Of a stretch of 9,334 bases of DNA, positions 7,322 through 9,334 are shown in pieces. The position numbers and the translations under genes were made by a program. Positions within the stretch are counted from its first letter, which is position 1, and every line of letters starts with the position of its first letter. Where the stretch lies: positions 1-9,334 of the forward strand of contig JAJAZO010000116.1 of assembly GCA_026785745.1 (NCBI GenBank). The letters are read 5' to 3'. Under the pieces are notes generated by a model, which made no database searches, was not told the DNA's origin, and saw nothing but the letters and a program-made list of their open reading frames with translations. Origin of the DNA: Chitinophagaceae bacterium (GTDB taxonomy: Bacteria > Bacteroidota > Bacteroidia > Chitinophagales > Chitinophagaceae).

Positions 7322-7329
7322 TATCTTTG
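7322..7329 (+). promoter_or_regulatory. Putative -7 element upstream of the RRM gene
   Basis: TATCTTTG fits TAnnTTTG exactly and lies 45 bp after the stop of the outer-membrane protein gene. No TTG is found at the expected -33 position. If used, the RRM transcript would have a leader of about 140 nt that includes the repeat at 7390-7410. Confidence 0.4.
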
Positions 7330-7389
7330 TCCTGTTAATTTGAGTTATACGGCATTTTGTAAGTGAACGATTTTTTCTGCTACGCCCTA

Positions 7390-7410
7390 ATCCTGAGTTT
7401 ATCGAAGGAT
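7390..7410 (-). repeat. 20-bp intergenic repeat, copy 2 (inverted)
   Basis: The reverse complement of 7391-7410 equals 3551-3570 with one mismatch. Here the terminal ATCCT/AGGAT arms pair perfectly for 5 bp around an 11-nt centre. It lies in the spacer between the outer-membrane protein and RRM genes, probably inside the RRM leader. Confidence 0.6.
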
Positions 7411-7477
7411 CTGCTAATAGTTAGTCTTCTTTACCGTTGCGTTTTTCTCAAGCATTTTTAAAAGTTAATTTTTTTAC

Positions 7478-7771
7478 ATGAACATTTATGTTTCAAATTT
7501 AAGCTTCGCCGTAGTGGATGAAGACTTGAAAAGTTATTTTGCTGAGTACGGAGAAGTGACTTCAGCTAAAGTTATTATGGACAAATACACAAACCGCAGC
7601 AAAGGCTTTGGTTTTGTGGAAATGAGTGATGATGCAGCTGCTCAAAAAGCAATTGCTGAACTGGATGGTGCTACTGTTGATGGACGTTCTATCAAAGTAA
7701 GTGTTGCCAAGCCAAAAGAGGAAAGACCTGAAAGAGGCGCAAGACCTGCTTACTCAAACAATCGTTGGTAA
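7478..7771 (+). CDS. RRM-domain RNA-binding protein
   Basis: A 97-residue protein consisting of one RNA recognition motif plus a short tail. RNP2 is IYVSNL (3-8) and RNP1 is KGFGFVEM (42-49), with the aromatic residues that stack on RNA bases (Tyr4, Phe44, Phe46). The tail, about residues 78-97 (KPKEERPERGARPAYSNNRW), is charged and disordered, with Arg-Gly. Small RRM proteins of this type are abundant in Bacteroidota, which mostly lack Hfq and ProQ, and have been proposed as general post-transcriptional regulators or RNA chaperones; target RNAs here are unknown. ATG 7478 follows an AT-rich leader (TTAATTTTTTTAC) without a Shine-Dalgarno. The gene ends in a strong intrinsic terminator. Confidence 0.95.
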   Translation: MNIYVSNLSFAVVDEDLKSYFAEYGEVTSAKVIMDKYTNRSKGFGFVEMSDDAAAQKAIAELDGATVDGRSIKVSVAKPKEERPERGARPAYSNNRW

Positions 7772-7790
7772 TATCAACTGATTTCTATTT

Positions 7791-7827
7791 TAAAAGCCCC
7801 GCTCAATCAAATGAGACGGGGCTTTTA
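7791..7827 (+). terminator. Intrinsic terminator of the RRM gene
   Basis: The arms TAAAAGCCCCG (7791-7801) and CGGGGCTTTTA (7817-7827) pair perfectly for 11 bp. CTCA/TGAG adds 4 bp across a single bulged A at 7816, with loop ATCAAA. The 3' arm ends in a T-run and GATTT follows. It starts 19 bp after the stop codon. Confidence 0.85.
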
Positions 7828-7845
7828 GATTTGGCAATCTTGCAC

Positions 7846-7877
7846 AAAAAAATCCCGTCTCAATTTGAAACGGGATT
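7846..7877 (-). terminator. Intrinsic terminator of the DsbA-like gene
   Basis: Read on the minus strand, AATCCCGT (7877-7870) pairs with ACGGGATT (7858-7851), with two more pairs inside, and is followed by a run of five further Ts (7850-7846). It begins 23 bp beyond the stop of the minus-strand gene at 7901. It shares sequence with the plus-strand terminator at 7791-7827. Confidence 0.8.
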
Positions 7878-7900
7878 AACTTCTTATCTCTGATTATTAT

Positions 7901-8491
7901 CTATGCTTTTTGCTTTGCCTTTGCTGCGGGTTTTTTTGCAGCAGGTTTACTCTTGCTTTTCTTTATTGCTACATCTAATGCTGCACTCAGATTTGCAAAA
8001 GTTGGTTTCAGGGTAAACGGTACATCATTGATAAAGAAAGCAGGTATTTCTTTAACACCACGGTTAATGCCTTCTTTCAAATCATCCTGCACCTGCCAGC
8101 CATACACACCATTCACTAATTCATCCAGGAATTTTTTATTATTTACACCTGCTTCTTTGCTATGCAATTTTAAACTGGTGGTACCCAGGTTGCGACGATT
8201 AGCAAAAAGTACATTGTGCATTTCCCAAAACTTCCCTTCTTGTCCGGCAGCTACTGCAGACTCACTTGCCTTGAGGCTACGCTGGTGTATCAATGTTAAG
8301 GGGAAGTGACGGAACTGAAACCTGATCTTTCCTTCATACTCTTCCAGCAATTGCTTAACAACTTCGTTTACTTTAGCACATTCTTCACTTTCGTATTCAC
8401 CGAATTCTATGAGTGTAACGGGGGCATCAATATTGCCCACAAACATTTCTTTCGGTTCAATAATAATTACATCATCTTTTTTAAAAGCCAT
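7901..8491 (-). CDS. DsbA/Thioredoxin_4-like protein with degenerate SEEC active site
   Basis: A 196-residue protein with the DsbA-like thioredoxin fold of the Thioredoxin_4 type. NIDAPVTLIEFGEYESEECA (20-39) corresponds to the usual APVTLVEFGDYxCPYC segment, FQFRHFPL (58-65) to YRHFPL, and KEIPAFFIND (147-156) to the cis-proline loop GTPTFFING, with Pro150 retained. Where oxidoreductases have CPxC, this protein has SEEC (35-38): the reactive first cysteine is Ser35 and only Cys38 remains. Ordinary dithiol-disulfide exchange is therefore not expected. There is no signal peptide, so it is probably cytosolic, unlike DsbA. Residues 177-196 are a lysine/alanine/proline tail (KPAAKKPAAKAKQKA), resembling nucleic-acid-binding histone-H1-like tails. 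The start at 8491 is supported by a strong Shine-Dalgarno. Role unknown; a chaperone, peroxiredoxin-partner or monothiol function is speculation. Confidence 0.88.
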   Translation of the reverse strand: MAFKKDDVIIIEPKEMFVGNIDAPVTLIEFGEYESEECAKVNEVVKQLLEEYEGKIRFQFRHFPLTLIHQRSLKASESAVAAGQEGKFWEMHNVLFANRRNLGTTSLKLHSKEAGVNNKKFLDELVNGVYGWQVQDDLKEGINRGVKEIPAFFINDVPFTLKPTFANLSAALDVAIKKSKSKPAAKKPAAKAKQKA

Positions 8492-8498
8492 TTTAGTT

Positions 8499-8504
8499 CT
8501 CCTT
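8499..8504 (-). promoter_or_regulatory. Strong Shine-Dalgarno (AAGGAG) of the DsbA-like gene
   Basis: On the minus strand AAGGAG precedes ATG 8491 by 7 nt, an optimal spacing, within the A-rich context AAAAAAGGAGAACTAAA. None of the other starts in this window shows such a site, and Bacteroidota genes usually lack one. It fixes the start codon. Confidence 0.75.
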
Positions 8505-8859
8505 TTTTCAGTTCATCACCTTACCTGGTTTTGAAACTGTTCTATTCATTAACAAATTCCCCGCCATTTGGTTGAAGAAAAGGCCGTTATGCCTTTCCGT
8601 CGTAATTCCAAAGCGGTTGAAGATAATATTTTTCTGCACCCGGCCAAATCCAGTTACAAGTAATTTCCTAACACGAAAGTCCCATTTTGAGAATCAGGCA
8701 GTTAAGAGTAATAAAAGAAAAAAATTGAGCCGGTAAAAGGGCTAATAACGGCTAAAACACATTTATGGTTGTTCTATTTTATTTTATTCCTGGTAAAGCT
8801 GTTGAAATTTAAGGAAATAGCAGGTAAATTATATGATGTAACTGCATTTAAAGGCCAGC
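8505..8859. other. Non-coding stretch with no identifiable gene
   Basis: The spacer between the DsbA-like gene and the right-hand promoter contains no convincing reading frame on either strand, no tRNA-like fold and no RNA family that I recognise. The promoter of the DsbA-like gene should lie in its left part, but no CAAAnnTA (reverse of the -7 element) is present there. A 6-bp hairpin (AAAGGC/GCCTTT, 8579-8596) and a short direct repeat of GGTTGAAGA are the only structures seen. Confidence 0.5.
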
Positions 8860-8891
8860 TTTATAGTTAGAAAATGGCTTGGCTATCTTTG
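8860..8891 (+). promoter_or_regulatory. Putative promoter of the secreted-protein gene at 9212
   Basis: TATCTTTG at 8884-8891 matches the Bacteroidota -7 element exactly. TTTA at 8860-8863 lies 20 bp upstream in the -33 position, one base from TTTG. Transcription would begin near 8898, giving a leader of about 310 nt before ATG 9212. Confidence 0.5.
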
Positions 8892-8913
8892 CCTGCACTG
8901 AATTAAACGATTG

Positions 8914-8958
8914 ATGGTCAACCTCTTATTCACCCTGATAGTTGTGTGGCTGTGCTGA
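8914..8958 (+). CDS. Possible 14-residue leader ORF (MVNLLFTLIVVWLC)
   Basis: An ATG about 16 nt after the predicted transcription start opens a 14-codon frame that ends in TGA at 8956-8958. The peptide is almost entirely hydrophobic, and 8 of 14 residues are Leu, Val or Ile. Its last codons overlap the 9-bp hairpin at 8945-8969, an arrangement seen in translation-coupled leaders. There is no Shine-Dalgarno, and a short open frame of this size can arise by chance, so translation is unproven. Confidence 0.25.
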   Translation: MVNLLFTLIVVWLC

Positions 8959-8969
8959 TAACAGCTATA
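8945..8969 (+). promoter_or_regulatory. 9-bp leader hairpin overlapping the mini-ORF stop
   Basis: TGTGGCTGT (8945-8953) pairs with ACAGCTATA (8961-8969), including two G-U pairs, around a 7-nt loop GCTGATA that contains the TGA stop of the mini-ORF. No T-run follows, so it is not an intrinsic terminator. Confidence 0.35.
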
Positions 8970-9052
8970 ACTTGGTTTGGAATGCCAAAATCTCCCACCT
9001 ACTTTTACATCATCACAGCATCATCAACTTGCTTTTACCCGGAAAAAACTAC

Positions 9053-9066
9053 CTGTCGTCAGACAG
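9053..9066 (+). repeat. Short hairpin CTGTC-GTCA-GACAG, copy A
   Basis: A perfect 5-bp stem with a GTCA tetraloop. The same structure recurs at 9181-9194 with the fourth base pair changed from T-A to C-G, so pairing is kept. It is in the presumed leader of the gene at 9212. Confidence 0.5.
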
Positions 9067-9180
9067 ACAAAGAAACCGGAAACCCTAACTACACTTGCCC
9101 TTTTGTTTGCCACTATTTCACTTGCCCCCACGATTGTAACCATGAACTTTTTATTAATGGTCACTAATTATTAACCCTTT

Positions 9181-9194
9181 CTGCCGTCAGGCAG
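9181..9194 (+). repeat. Short hairpin CTGCC-GTCA-GGCAG, copy B
   Basis: A perfect 5-bp stem with the same GTCA loop as copy A at 9053-9066 and the same following bases up to a purine change. It lies 17 bp before ATG 9212, close enough to affect ribosome access. Similar CTGCC...GGCAG palindromes are, as I recall, dispersed in Bacteroidota genomes. Confidence 0.5.
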
Positions 9195-9211
9195 GCTTTA
9201 AACTTTAAATT

Positions 9212-9334
9212 ATGAAAAAGATCTTAAACAACAACCGTCTAATTGTCCTGGCATTTTTTACTGTATTCTCCGTTGCAATGTCTCCTGCTGTAATGGCTGG
9301 TGAAACAAATCCGTCCGTTCCGGCAGAATTAAGA
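9212..9334 (+). CDS. Secreted protein, N-terminal 41 residues (partial)
   Basis: ATG 9212 opens a frame that continues to the right edge. Residues 1-29 form a classical Sec signal peptide: basic start MKKILNNNR, hydrophobic core LIVLAFFTVFSVAM and a likely cleavage after AVMAG or VMA (residues 28-29). The mature part visible, ETNPSVPAELR, is too short to name a family. The start is preceded by AACTTTAAATT rather than a Shine-Dalgarno. The protein is probably periplasmic or exported. The long structured leader upstream suggests post-transcriptional control. Confidence 0.8.
   Translation, partial: MKKILNNNRLIVLAFFTVFSVAMSPAVMAGETNPSVPAELR

Noticed and set aside
8306..8575. 89-codon plus-strand frame running from the DsbA-like gene into the spacer
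   Set aside because: Mostly antisense to a real gene; the translation is a low-complexity Phe/Ser mix with no family resemblance.
8579..8596. Hairpin AAAGGC/GCCTTT in the spacer upstream of the DsbA-like gene
   Set aside because: A short 6-bp stem with no T-run, not adjacent to any gene end; too weak to call as a terminator.
8946..9174. Two overlapping reading frames of 73 and 65 codons (8946-9167 and 8977-9174) before the secreted-protein gene
   Set aside because: Neither resembles a known family. One starts with GTG and is rich in cysteine and histidine without a recognisable motif; the other has an odd composition. They overlap each other and the hairpins, and fit a non-coding leader better.
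1..9334. Defence island, mobile element, CRISPR array, tRNA or rRNA
   Set aside because: I looked for regular spaced repeats, transposase or recombinase motifs, toxin-antitoxin pairs and tRNA-like folds and found none. The gene set is mostly ordinary chromosomal content.

Overview
The window looks like a chromosomal segment of a Bacteroidota bacterium, most likely Chitinophagaceae or a near relative. The grounds are: an AT-rich base composition; several matches to the Bacteroidota -7 promoter element TAnnTTTG; start codons mostly without a Shine-Dalgarno sequence; a SusC/TonB-receptor-like outer-membrane beta-barrel protein with an N-terminal carboxypeptidase-regulatory-like domain; and a stand-alone RRM RNA-binding protein of the kind common in this phylum. 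The genus is inference.

Layout: (1) 1-133, the start of a guanine/nucleoside deaminase gene on the minus strand, running off the left edge. (2) 306-812 (+), an unrecognised small beta-rich protein, convergent with (3) 822-2198 (-), a MurC-like ligase with altered signature motifs. A perfect 16-bp palindrome lies inside the last codons of (2). (4) 2369-3538 (+), a di-heme cytochrome c peroxidase/MauG-family lipoprotein, divergent from (3) across a 170-bp spacer with a perfect 10-bp inverted repeat. (5) 3704-4198 (-), a DUF1905 plus YdeI/OmpD-associated protein. (6) 4281-4766 (+), a small low-affinity-iron-permease family membrane protein. (7) 4857-7277 (+), the outer-membrane beta-barrel protein. 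(8) 7478-7771 (+), the RRM protein, and (9) 7901-8491 (-), a DsbA/Thioredoxin_4-like protein without a CXXC motif; the two converge on back-to-back terminators. (10) 8492-9211, 720 bp without an obvious large gene; its right part looks like a promoter plus a structured leader for (11) 9212-9334 (+), the start of a secreted protein cut by the right edge.

The genes do not form an obvious operon or a single pathway. Orientations alternate (- + - + - + + + - +) and almost every gene seems to have its own control region. Three envelope or redox functions (peroxidase, iron permease, outer-membrane barrel) lie near each other, but nothing in the sequence ties them into one system. I see no defence system, CRISPR array, transposase, phage gene, tRNA or rRNA.

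The points most worth a second look are: the degenerate active site and lysine/alanine tail of the DsbA-like protein; the divergent Mur ligase; the structured leader at 8892-9211 with a 14-codon mini-ORF and two hairpins related by a compensatory base-pair change; and several families of short palindromes, one of which has become coding sequence.
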